NCBI GenBank assembly: GCA_963825765.1
Contig: CAWGUU010000024.1
Span: 1 to 64,000, forward strand
Length of the DNA stretch: 64,000 nucleotides
Direction of reading: 5' to 3'
DNA from: CAWGUU01 sp963825765
GTDB lineage: Bacteria > Actinomycetota > Acidimicrobiia > Acidimicrobiales > AC-14
Shown one piece after another: positions 1 through 10,751 of this stretch (positions are counted from its first letter, which is position 1; each line of letters starts with the position of its first letter). Both the position numbers and the translations under genes were made by a program. Below the pieces are notes generated by a model, which was given only the letters and a program-made list of their open reading frames with translations, made no database searches and was not told the origin of the DNA.

Positions 1-1732
1 TGCCGACGTGAACCGCGACTTCGGCAAGAATCTGGTCGCGGATGTTTCGGCCCCCGTTACGATCGACGGCGCGAGCACTTCGATCGAAACGTGGGGCAAA
101 GCGGCTCTGAAGCAGAATCGCATCGACTACCAGGGCAACACGGTCAATTACGATATCTTCAACACGTATGACGTTCATCGTTATAGCGCTACCGGCGCAC
201 GTTTGCCGCCGACATGCAAACGTTCAAAACCAAGATCCCGCAATACAACCCCAGCGGCCAAATGATGCCGGTGGTCTACACGGAGTTCAATCGCCGCAAC
301 AGCAGCTCATTCGCGCGGCTCGACCGACACGCTCGACACGCCGACGATGTTCCTCGGGCTTGCCGACGACTATCTCGGCGCGATGAGCGGCGGCGTCACC
401 GGCATGTATGCCTTCAAATTCAGCCAGACGCTGTGGGACCATGACGACGACAGCGCTACGCCGGACGTCACGCAGAAAACCGGCTTTCACTACGTCAACA
501 ACGATTACGATACGGGCGGCACCAACGACATCACCGGCGCGACTCGCGGCGCGGGCGTGGTCCGCCTGGCGGCAAAAGCCTTCAAAGGCGCTCGGCCGCG
601 ATTCAACAACTCAACAATCGCCGGCAACTCGAACTTCCAGGTCGCCACGAGCTACGACGCGGTCGCCGGCAACTATTACTATTTCAGCATCAATCAAAAC
701 AGCACGGCTACGTATGACCTCACGATCAACATGAGCAGTTGGAACGTGCAGCCGGGCACCGTCATCTCGGTCGAGGAAGTCAGCGCGTTCCATCATGGCG
801 AAGTCACGCGGCTGGTCACGGTGCCGGCGTCGAAGCAGATCACGCTCTCGCAGCCGCTGCAAAGCGTGTGGCTGATGACCGTGCCGCATGGCCAGCCGGA
901 GCAGCAGGTCGTGATCACACCGTCCGACGACGCCCGCGTTCGCAATAGCGACGGCGCCAGCTCCCAAGTCTACGCCAACAATAACTATGGCTCGCTCACC
1001 ACGGCCTTCGTCGGCCGAACGCCCGATTCGGCCCGGTTCGACTACGCCACCTACATCAAATTCGGCATGGGCGGCCATCATGCCGACGAACTGTCGCGCG
1101 CCATTTTTCAAATCACCGGCAAAAGCACCGACATCAACGGCGGCGCTCCTGGCTCGATCCTGTTCCACGTTTATGCGCTCAGCAACGACGCCTGGAGCGA
1201 GAGCACGATCACCTGGAACAACGCTCCGAACCTGGCCGATCTCGATCCGCAAGTAACTGGCGTCGGCACAACGGCGTTTCCCGTCGGCCAGCTCACGTTC
1301 GACAACACCCAAGCCGAATGGGGAATCGATCTCACCGATTTTCTCCGGCAGCATCCGCAACTGGTCGACGACGGCGCACTCACGCTGGCCCTCGTTCGCG
1401 AGCAGCGGTTCACAGGCGACGTCGATCCAACGTTCAGCTACGTCGAACTGCAGATGAAGGAATCGGGCATCGCGCCGAAGCTTACGTTGTTCCTCGACAA
1501 CCGCGTGCCTGGCGACTTCGATTCGAACGGCGTCGTCGATGCGGCCGACTACGTCATGTGGCGAAAGTCAGTTGGCCAAATCGGCACGGGCCTGGCGGCC
1601 GACGCCAATCGGGACGGCTCGGTCACGACGGCAGACTACAACATTTGGCGTTCGCACATCGGCCAAACCGGTAACCCTGGCAGCGGCGCCGTCGTCGGTT
1701 CTGCCGTGCCGGAGCCTTCGACGGTCGCTTGA
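1..1732 (+). CDS. Secreted glycoside-hydrolase-like protein with DNRLRE, dockerin and PEP-CTERM regions (5' partial, frameshifted)
   Basis: The gene enters from the left edge. Reading continues in one frame to about 195, in another to about 320, then in a third to 1732, so at least two small indels break it. The first part carries motifs like a glycosidase barrel (HRYS, VVYTEFNRRN). About 920-1490 resembles a DNRLRE stalk domain (ITWNNAP). Around 1510-1665 two dockerin-type calcium repeats are visible (DFDSNGVVDAADY, DANRDGSVTTADY). VPEPST near 1710 is the start of a PEP-CTERM sorting tail. The tail is stopped by TGA at 1730-1732, but the same frame continues as AFLIAVFAMISRR, exactly the hydrophobic helix plus arginines expected. 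Dockerin plus PEP-CTERM is typical of Planctomycetes secreted proteins. Substrate unknown. Confidence 0.6.
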
Positions 1733-1821
1733 GCTTTCCTGATTGCAGTATTTGCGATGATTTCGCGTCGAATCCCGAACTTCACGTTGCTTATGATAGG
1801 AAGATCAATGAGCTGGAACCG

Positions 1822-2956
1822 ATGATTCGAAGCAACGCAATCCACCGAATCTGCGGTTGGCGTTGATTGCCATCGCGAGTGGTTTCGCGTATCCTGCCTG
1901 CGCGATTCAGCGCGGCGCATGGTTCTGGTACCAATCGAGCGATCCGAACGGCGCTGCAAACGTTGTCGGAGACAATGCGAAGGAAAACGAAGCCATTGCT
2001 TTCTTGAAGCAATGGAATGTGACGCGGCTCTACGGCAGCTATTCCAATTTGCCGACAAGCAGCGCATCGGCGATGGCTAAGTGGAACAAAAAGCTCGCCC
2101 AGGCCGGCATCGAATCGTTTGTTGTTCTGTCGGACGCGAATCTTGTGCTGCCGGCAAGCAATCGACGCTGCAGAGCGTGGTCACGACTAGGCTCGTCAAT
2201 TTCAACAACGGCCGCAGCGATCCGCTGGAGAAGTTCGACGGCATCGAAATGGATCTCGAGCCTCACACGTTGCCCGAATGGGACACCGGCACCAACGCCG
2301 ACCGCCGAACACTGCTATTAAACCTTCGCGATGCGTTCGCCACGGTCCGCCAGAAACTAGTCACGAGCGGCTACGGCTCGTCATTGCTAAGCGCCGCGAT
2401 TCCGCACCTGGTTCGATTCCAGCACCTCGATCGGCTGGACGAGCAATGCTGATCGCGATCAGTGGTTTACGGATATTAATTCGTCACTCGATACGATCAG
2501 CCTGATGGCGTACGAAACCTCCAACATGAACTCGGTTCTTAAGCAGCACTTCGTACGAGCGAACCGCGTTCGGCACAGGCGCTATTATTGCCCTGCGGAG
2601 CAAGCTGGGCACCGAATGGACCACGTATAATGACTTCGCCAGCGCGATGCTGAATCTTGAATCGCAGAACGGCGCTGGAATCGACATCGAAAGCTACTAT
2701 CGCCTGCGAAATTGCCCCTTCGCCGACCGCCGCTGGCGATTACAACAACAACGGCATCATCGACGCCGGCGACTACACGCATGGCGAAAAGGTGGCCCGC
2801 TTCTCAACGATCCATTCCCGGGCGCAACGGCAGACGACTTCGCCGTTTGGCGTATCGCATTTCGGCACATCAACTACCGCATCCGGCGCTATATTCGAAT
2901 CTGCCGCAGTCCCCGAACCGTCGACTTGGCTCATAATGACATGGCCGGCTGCCTAG
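1822..2956 (+). CDS. Secreted TIM-barrel-like protein with dockerin and PEP-CTERM tail (frameshifted)
   Basis: Proposed start ATG 1822; an indel near 1855 is needed to join MIRSNAIHRIC to the hydrophobic signal segment (ALIAIASGFAYPACA). The body (WFWYQSSDPNG, WNVTRLYGSY, FDGIEMDLEPH) looks like a (beta/alpha)8 carbohydrate-active or related domain, but I do not recognise a family. Further frame changes occur near 2150, 2440 and 2560. A dockerin-like repeat (GDYNNNGIIDAGDY) lies near 2735-2780 and VPEPSTW near 2910 starts a PEP-CTERM tail that ends abruptly. Same architecture and same indel density as the gene before it. Function cannot be assigned. Confidence 0.5.
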
Positions 2957-3054
2957 CTGTTCAGTGTCGTCCTCACATGTTGATATACAACGCCTTTTGG
3001 TCGAAAATAGACGAACGAGCGAAACTCTGTTCCGGCCGCAACTTACGGCGTACC

Positions 3055-5385
3055 ATGCCACCTTCGAATCAACGGCGATTTTCGTTCGCAATTTCGGTTG
3101 TGGCCGGGCTCGCGTTCGCTTACACCGCCTCGGCTACAGCAACCGGTCGACTTCAATCGCGACATCCGGCCGATTCTGTCCAACAAGTGCTTTGCCTGCC
3201 ACGGTCCGGACGAAGGAAAACGCGAAGCCGGCCTGCGGCTGGATGATGCCAAGATCGCGACCGGCGAAACTGGAGTCCGGGGCACGTTGCGATCGTGCCG
3301 GCAAGCCGGAACGCAGCGAACTGATTCGCCGCATCACGAGTACCGACGACGATGAGCGGATGCCGCCCGCGAAGTTCGGCAAGCCGCTATCGAAGGAAGA
3401 AATCGCCGCACTGCGGAAATGGATCGAACAAGGCGCCCGATACGCCACGCATTGGTCGTACGTGAAGCCGGTGCGGACGGAGCCGCCCGCTGCTGCCGAG
3501 GCCTGGCAACATTGGCCGCGCAATGCGATCGATCGTTTCGCACTCCAGGCGATGCGTGGCACACGGGCTTCATCCGTCGCCCGAGGCCGATCGTTACGCA
3601 TTGGCTCGGCGCGTCTTCCTCGATCTTACCGGCTTGCCGCCGACGGTCGAGGAAGTGGATGCGTTTGTCGCAGAGCAACGATCCGCAGGCGTACGAGAAG
3701 CTTGTCGACGACTTGCTTCGCCGGCCGTCGTACGGCGAGCATTGGGCTCGCATGTGGCTCGATCTGGCCCGCTACGCCGACAGCGCGGGCTACGCCGACG
3801 ATCCGCCGCGAACCATCTGGGCCTATCGCGATTGGGTCATCAAGGCCATTCAACGACAACAAGCCGTTCGATCAATTCACGATCGAGCAGATTGCCGGCG
3901 ACTTGTTGCCCAATCCGACCGAAGAGCAACTGATCGCCACGGCCTTCCATCGCAACACGCTGACCAACAACGAAGGCGGCACGCAGGACGAAGAGTTTCG
4001 CAACGCGGCCGTCGTCGATCGGGTGAACACGACGATGGCGGTGTGGATGGGAACGACGATGGCATGTGCTCAATGCCACACCCACAAGTACGATCCGATC
4101 TCGCAGCAAGAGTACTTTCAGTTGTTCGCCATCCTGAACAACACGCAGGACGCCGATCGCACAGACGAATCGCCCGTGCTGCCGATTTACACCGACGAGC
4201 AACGACGCCAGCAGACAGAGTTGCGAAGCCCGCATCGCCGTGTTGCAGGCGATTCTGGCGACGTCCAGCAACGGGCTCGTGCAGCGTTCAGGCAGCTTGG
4301 GCCGCAAGCTCGAAGCTGTCATTGCACGCATTGAAGCCGGCGACGACCGTGCCGATCCTTCGCGAACTCACCGGCCAACGTCGCGAAACTCGACTTGCAA
4401 TATCGGGGCAACTATCTCGACAAGGGCCCTGTGGTCGAACCGGGATTGCCGGCCGCGTTTCATGCCGCCGCCGCCGACCGGCCGCTCGACCGCTTGAAGT
4501 TGGCACGCTGGCTGGTCGACAAAGACAATCCCCTCACGGCGCGCGTCATCGCCAATCGGTATTGGGAGATGCTGTTCGGTCGCGGCATCGTGCTGACGAG
4601 CGAGGAATTCGGATCGCAAGGCGAGCCGCCGACTCATCCCGAGCTGTTGGATTGGCTGGCGATCGGAGTTCATGGACAGCGGCTGGGACACCCGGGCGCT
4701 GATTCGCACGATGGTGACGTCGGCCGTGTATCGCCAGTCGAGCCAGATCGTCGGCGACGCGGCCAAAGTCGATCCGGACAATCGCTGGTTGGCCCGCGGA
4801 CCCCGCGTGCGGCTGAGCGCCGAGATGGTGCGCGATCAGGCATTGGCGGTCAGCGGCTTGCTAAGCAACAAGATGTACGGGCCGCCGGTCCGGCCGCCGC
4901 AACCGAAGCTTGGGCTCACCGCCGCGTTTGGCGGCTCGACGGACTGGAAAACCAGCGAAGGCGACGACCGTTATCGCCGAGCCATCTACACCACTTGGCG
5001 CCGCAGCAATCCCTATCCGTCGATGGCCACGTTCGACGCGCCCAATCGCGAGGTCTGCACGGTGCGGCGCACGCCGCACGAACACGCCGCTGCAATCGCT
5101 CGTGACGTTGAACGATCCGGTCTACGTCGAAGCGGCGCAGGCGTTGGCTCGCCGAGCGATCGAGCACGCCAGCGCCGTCGAAGAGCAGATTGCGTACGCA
5201 TTTCGCTGCTGCCTGCTACGGCCGCCGCATGAGAACGAATTGAAACAGCTTGTGGCGCTGTACAACGACTCGCGCGCTCAACTGGCCGATCGACCAAAGG
5301 CGACCGTAAAGCTGGCGACGGTTCCATTAGGCAAGCTGCCGGCAGACATGAACCCCGTCGATGCCGACCTCGCGTCGCTAGTCAT
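3055..5385 (+). CDS. DUF1549/DUF1553 planctomycete cytochrome-c-like protein (frameshifted, 3' truncated)
   Basis: ATG 3055 is followed by a signal peptide (FAISVVAGLAFAYTASA). About 3150-3430 is the planctomycete cytochrome-c-type domain with haem motif CFACH inside NKCFACHGPDEG. DUF1549 follows (VFLDLTGLPPTVEEVDAF near 3610, WARMWLDLARYADSAGY near 3750, CAQCHTHKYDPISQ near 4070), then DUF1553 (LARWLVDKDNPLTARVIANR near 4500, TNTPLQSLVTLNDPVYVEA near 5080). The order and motifs fit the usual family, which normally pairs with a downstream DUF1501 gene. At least ten small indels are needed for one frame. The protein stops matching the family at about residue DLASLV (near 5385), short of the usual C-terminus (VLLNLD region), and no DUF1501 gene follows; this is where the DNA changes character. 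Confidence 0.75.
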
Positions 5386-5400
5386 GTCGTGGTCCTGGAT
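5380..5400. other. Probable junction between planctomycete-like and actinobacterial DNA
   Basis: Upstream sequence encodes the DUF1553 protein; downstream the match ends, G+C rises, and another frame (5389 onward) stays open across the point until 6201. No integrase, transposase, terminal repeat or tRNA is visible here. Exact breakpoint is uncertain by tens of bases. Confidence 0.5.
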
Positions 5401-5544
5401 GGCGACGACGCCGTCGTTCGAGCGGAAGGCATCGTCGTCCACGGCCCAAGTGCTTGGCCCGCCACCCCTCCCTGGACAGGCGACGCGCGCGTGAGCCATC
5501 GCGAAGGTGATCCGCGCTCAGGCGCTCCGTCTCCAAGAGCGGTG

Positions 5545-6497
5545 ATGCCCATCGACAAAGCTGGAAAGAGTCTCTCCGCGGTTGCAGCCGCCCTCGAAGC
5601 GGTCGCTGGCGCCCTGGCCTGGCTCTGGATGGCGGATTCTGTCGGCGTGGCTGGACCCGTTGTCACGGTCCGGCTGGCTGGCAACCGGCCGATCGAGGGG
5701 GAGTTGCCGGAATGTCCGGTCGGCTACGCCGCTCGGTCCGTCGAGTTGTGGTCCTGGGCATCACTGTCGACGCAGCCAGGACGCCGGCATGCGGTGCTGC
5801 AAGCAGTGACACTCCAGGCCGAAGAGCCGAAGGACCTCTATATCCGCGCCGGCTCGATCCTCGACACCGCCCAGTTCCTTTTCTCCCTCTCTCAGTCCGG
5901 GCTCATACAAGAGGCCCTAGCAGCGAGGCGTTCTCCGCGCGCGACTCGGCGGTCTCTGCCGGTCGGTCAGCAGCCGACCGAGCGGGGACAGCTGCTCGGT
6001 CGGCGGTCGATCGGGTTCTCGTGGTTGTCGCAGCCGGAGTCGGCCTCGTCCTCGCCAACAAGGGCGACCTCATCACTCGTCCGATCACCCTCGGACTGCT
6101 GGGTCTCGCCGCAGCGCTCATACTGGGTGCCGGCCTGCTCGCCTTTCACCTCGATCTGCCCGCCGCTGCTCGCTCGGTCGACCTGTTCAGGGCCGAACTA
6201 GAGCAGCACGCAGAGGTCCTCGTGCCACGCGACATTCAGACCATCGCTCAGCTGCCATCTCTCGTGGACGGTTCTGAGGAAGTGGGTCGCGCGCGAGCTG
6301 CATCCATGGCGATTATCGGCGTAGCCGTCCTCGCTCTCCTTTCATTGGCCGGAACTGTCATCGCCGGACAAGTGCCGACGCAGCCGGTACCGACCGCATC
6401 TACGACGACTGTCACGACCGGACGGGTGCCCACGACAGTCACGCCGCCCTTGACCTTTGCACCACCCCCGGTATCCGCCGCCACGTCCAACCCGTGA
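5545..6497 (+). CDS. Hypothetical membrane protein, probably frameshifted
   Basis: From ATG 5545 a frame reads to about 5925 (MPIDKAGKSLSAV..., ending SLSQSGLIQEAL). After this, sensible protein continues in another frame to TGA 6495-6497: a hydrophobic segment (VLVVVAAGVGLVLA, LGLLGLAAALILGAGLLAF), a polar stretch (ELEQHAEVLVPRDIQTIAQL), another membrane segment (MAIIGVAVLALLSLAGTVIAG) and a Thr/Pro-rich tail. One small indel near 5925 would join them. No family recognised. It may be two unrelated short ORFs rather than one gene. Confidence 0.35.
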
Positions 6498-6757
6498 GTT
6501 CGCCGCGTGCTGTGTCACTGTCACAGCACGCGAGTAGAACACTGCTGGATCGAGTGATGATTGCTTCAGCTGCCCCGGGGGTCGAAGTACGGCGATTGGC
6601 GGGGTCCGCAGCTCACCTGGTCCAACACCTGGCCGGGTGCGAGATGTGCCGGGAGGTGGGTATTCGGTACTGTCCCGACGTGACCGATCTGATGGCGATT
6701 GTCCAGGCTGATCGGATTTCTCTTGTGGCTGGCGGCGGTCGAACACTCGGGCAGTAG
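6494..6757 (+). CDS. Small hypothetical protein with CxxC
   Basis: GTG 6494 overlaps the stop of the preceding ORF (GTGA), which favours coupled translation. The 87-residue product has HLAGCEMCREVGIRYCPDVTDL, with Cys-x-x-Cys and a third cysteine, and no membrane segment. No family recognised and no clear ribosome-binding site, so it could be chance. Nothing else is seen between 6757 and 6860. Confidence 0.25.
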   Translation: MSSPRAVSLSQHASRTLLDRVMIASAAPGVEVRRLAGSAAHLVQHLAGCEMCREVGIRYCPDVTDLMAIVQADRISLVAGGGRTLGQ

Positions 6758-6859
6758 ATCAATCGCCCCCAAGGTTGACCGAATGCCGGCGGAAGCGCGT
6801 TCAGTCTGAGCTGACCCCGGCCTTCGTTACTGTGACCACATGCCGGGAAGGCGGGGGCG

Positions 6860-9268
6860 GTGACCAACAAGAAGGCGTTGAGCGAGTCGGACATCTGCGA
6901 CCGCTTCATCACGCCGGCGGTCACCAAGGCGGGCTGGGCGCCCAACCGGTGGCGGCGCGAGTACGGCTTCACCGACGGCAAGATCATCGTCCGGGGCAAG
7001 CTCGTCGCCCGCGGCAAGCGCAAGCGGCTCGACTACCTGCTGTTCCACACGCCGAACCTGCCGATCGCGCTTGATCGAGGCGAAGGACAACAACCACTCG
7101 GTCGGCTCGGGCATGCAGCAGGGCCTCGCCTACGCCGAGACGCTCGACGTGCCGTTCGTCTTCAGCTCGAACGGCGACGGGTTCCTGTTCCACGACCGCA
7201 CCGGAACCTTCGCGCACGATCGAGCAGACCCTGACCCTCGACGAGTTCCCCTCGCCGGAGACCTTGTGGGCCCACTACAGGCAGTGGAGGGGCCTCGACG
7301 GACGCCGACGAGGACCTCGTCACCAGCCCGAACTACGCCGAGGCCGGCGGCAAGGAAGCCCGCTACTACCAGCAGCTCGCCATCAACCGCACCGTCGAGG
7401 CCGTCGCCCGGGGGCAGAGGCGCCTCCTGCTGGTGATGGCCACCGGGACCGGCAAGACCTACACCGCGTTCAACATCATCTGGCGGCTCTGGAAGAACAA
7501 GACCGCCAAGCGGGTCCTGTTCCTGGCCGACCGCAACATCCTCGTGGACCAGACCGATCCAGAACGACTTCCGCCCCTTCGGCGGGGCGATGAAGAAGCT
7601 CAACCGAGGCCTGGTCGACGAGCACGGCCGCATCGACACGTCGTACGAGATCTACCTCGGGCTGTACCAGGCGATCATGGGCAGCGAGGACAAGGAGCCG
7701 ATCTACGACAAGTTCCCGCGGGACTTCTTCGACCTCATCGTGATCGACGAGTGCCACCGCGGCAGCGCCGCGGAGGACTCGGCGTGGCGGGAGGTGCTCG
7801 ACTACTTCGACTCCGCCATCCAGCTCGGCATGACGGCCACGCCGAAGGAGACGAAGTACGTCTCGAACATCCACTACTTCGGCGAGCCGGTCTACACGTA
7901 CTCGCTGAAGCAGGGCATCGAGGACGGGTTCCTCGCCCCCTACAAGGTGGTCCGCATCGACCTCGACAACGACCTGCTCGGCTGGCGGCCCGAGGAGGGC
8001 CAGGTCGACGACGCACGGCGAGCTGATCGAGGACCGCATCTACAACCCGACGCGACTTCGACCGCGACATCGTCTTCCCACGAGCGCGACCGAGCTCGTC
8101 GCCGAGCGGATCACGTCGTTCCTGCACGGCACCGACCCGATGCACAAGACGATCGTGTTCTGCCAGAACATCGACCACGCCGAGCGGATGCGCCAGGCGC
8201 TCGTGAACGTGCCCGAGAACGCGCCGCTCGTCCAGGCCGACCACCGCTACGTCATGCGGATCACCGGCGACAACGACGAGGGCAAGGCCCAGCTCGACAA
8301 CTTCATCGACCCCGAAGCGGCCCTATCCCGGTGATCGCCACCACCTCGAAGCTGATGACGCACCGGCGTCGACGCCCAGACCTGCCACGTCATCGTCCTC
8401 GACCAGCGCATCCAGTCGCTGACCGAGTTCAAGCAGATCATCGGCCGCGGCACCCGCATCTGCGACCGGACTACGGCAAGTACTTCTTCACGATCATCGA
8501 CTTCCGCAAGGCCACCGAGCTGTTCGCCGACCCCGACTGGGACGGCCCACCGATCCAGATCTACGAGGTGCCCGAGGGCGACGAGGACGTCACGCCACCC
8601 GACCCGACGCCGCCGACGAGCCGATCGACGACGAGATCGACGTGATCCTCGACGACCCCGACCACGTCATCGACGACGCCGAGCTCGACGACGACGACCG
8701 CCACGTCTACGTGGTGAGTGGCGTGAAGTTCACCGTGGTCGCCGAGCGCGTCCAGTACTACGACCGCGACGGCAAGCTCATCACCGAGTCGCTCAAGGAC
8801 TACACGCGGCGCACCGTGCAGGAGGAGTTCGCCACGCTCGACGAGTTCCTCAAGCGCTGGAACGCACGCCGACCGCAAGCAGGCGATCGTCGACGAGCTG
8901 CTGCGAACGGGGCGTGCTGCTCGAAGCACTGGAGGACGCACGTCGGCGGCGACCTCGATCGCCTTCGACCTGATCTGCCACGTCGCCTTCGACCAGCCGC
9001 CGCTCACCCGCCGGGAGCGGGCCGACAACGTGCGCAAGCGCGACGTGTTCACCAAGTACGGCGACCAGGCCCGCGAGGTGCTCGCCGCCCTGCTCGAAAA
9101 GTACGCCGACCAGGGCCTCGAGCTCGATCGGCGAGATCGAGATCCTCAAGCTCGACCCGTTCCCCGAGCTGGGCACGCCCGATCGAACTCGTGCGTAGGT
9201 TCGGCGGCCGCGACCAGTACCTCGCCGCCGTCCGCGAGATCGACGCCGCGCTCTACGAACCCGCCTGA
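6860..9268 (+). CDS. hsdR: Type I restriction enzyme R subunit (many frameshifts)
   Basis: The ATP-dependent translocase and nuclease subunit of a type I restriction complex. GTG 6860 starts TNKKALSESDICDRFITPAV, a normal HsdR N-terminus. The nuclease core appears near 7040-7090 (LIEAK after an upstream Asp), helicase motif I near 7430 (MATGTGKTYTAF), motif II near 7745 (DECHRGSA), motif III near 7828 (GMTATPKETK) and motif VI near 8430 (QIIGRGTRI). The C-terminus ends REIDAALYEPA. Protein-level conservation is intact, but at least 15 one-base indels break the frame, mostly insertions; five of them create GATC (7073, 7218, 7556, 8957, 9126) and a sixth lies at 9181. No nonsense-type decay is evident, so sequence error is more likely than pseudogenisation. 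First gene of the hsdR-hsdM-hsdS operon. Confidence 0.85.
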
Positions 9269-9280
9269 TCCGGAGCAATC

Positions 9281-10751
9281 GTGTCCCTCTCGACCACCAT
9301 CAAGTCCATCCAGGACATCATGCGCAAGGACGCCGGCGTCGACGGCGACGCCCAGCGCATCGGCCAGCTCGGCTGGATGTTGTTCTTCAAGATCTTCAAC
9401 GACCTCGAGATCGAGACCGAGCTCGAGGACGACGACTACAAGTCGCCGGTCCCGCCGTATCTTCGCTGGAACGCCTGGGCCAACGAGGACCTCGCCGGCA
9501 CGAGCGCACCGACCGGCGACGAGCTGCTCGACTTCGTCGACAACTCGCTGTTCCCGGCGCTGAAGGACCTCGACGTCGCGAGCTTCACCGGCAAGGCCCG
9601 CCAGCGGGCTGAGCTGCTGCGCAGCGTGTTCGAGGACGCCTACAACTACATGAAGTCCGGCACGTTGATGCGCCAGGTGATCAACAAGATCAACCACGAC
9701 ATCGACTTCAACGAGTCGAAGACCGCCACACGTTCGGCGACATCTACGAGCAGATCCTCAAGGACCTCCAGAGCGCCGGCAACGCTGGCGAGTTCTACAC
9801 GCCCCGCGCCGCCACCCAGTTCGCCGTCGACATGGTCAACCCCCAGCTCGGCGAGACCGTGCTCGACCCCGCCTGCGGCACCGGCGGCTTCCTCACCTGC
9901 GCCTATCGAGCACGTGCGCCCGCAGGCAGACACCGCCGGCCAAGCTCGACCGAGCTGAAGGACAGCATCCGCGGCGTCGAGAAGAAGCCGCTCCCGCACC
10001 TGCTGTGCGTCACCAACCTCATGGTCCACGGCATCGAGGTGCCCGAACGATCCGCCACGGCAACACGCTCGCCCGGCCCCTGCGCGACTACGGCCCGACG
10101 GACCAGGTCGACGTGATCGTCACCAACCCGCCCTTCGGCGGGATGGAGGAGGACGGGATCGAGGGCAACTTTCCCGCCGAGTTCCGCACCCGGGAGACCG
10201 CCGACCTGTTCCTCGTGCTCGTGATGGAGCTGCTCAAGGACGGCGGCCGCGCCGCCATCGTCCTGCCCGACGGCACGCTGTTCGGCGAAGGCATCAAGAC
10301 CCGCATCAAGAAGCAAGCTGCTCGAGGAGTGCAACCTCCACACGATCGTCCGCCTCCCCAAGGGCGTGTTCGCTCCGTACACCGACGATCAAGACCAACA
10401 TCCTGTTCTTCACCAAGGGCGAGCCCACCAAGGACGTCTGGTTCTACGAGCATCCCTATCCCGACGGGCTACAAGAGCTACTCGAAGACCAAGCCGATGC
10501 GCATCGAGGAGTTCGAGCCGGAGAAGGCCTGGTGGGACAACCGCGAGGAGACCGAGCGGGCCTGGATGGTCACCGCCGAGGACATCGCCGCCGGCGGCTA
10601 CAACCTCGACATCACGAACCCGAACGTGGTCGACGACGGCCACGAGGACCCCGACGTGCTCCTCGCCCGTTACGCCGAGGCCAGCGCCGAGGTCGAGGTC
10701 GCCCGCGAGGCACTACGAGCCAGCCTCGCCGAAGCCCTCCTCCGCGACTGA
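9281..10751 (+). CDS. hsdM: Type I modification methyltransferase M subunit (frameshifted)
   Basis: N6-adenine methyltransferase subunit, 12 bp after hsdR. GTG 9281 begins SLSTTIKSIQDIMRKDAGV, typical of the HsdM N-terminal helical domain. The SAM-binding motif I DPACGTGGFL is near 9868-9897 and the catalytic NPPF motif (TNPPFGG) near 10121-10141. Indels occur near 9720, 9905, 9940-9955, 10045-10050, 10318, 10387 and 10465; the ones at 10049 and 10387 each create a GATC. The final frame (from about 10480) reads cleanly to TGA 10749-10751, which overlaps the hsdS ATG by one base. Together with HsdS it would form the modification enzyme; whether it is functional depends on whether the indels are real. 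Confidence 0.85.

Noticed and set aside
1..5385. True pseudogenes in the planctomycete-like segment
   Set aside because: Motifs remain well conserved on both sides of every indel and the density is uniform, which fits sequence error better than decay.
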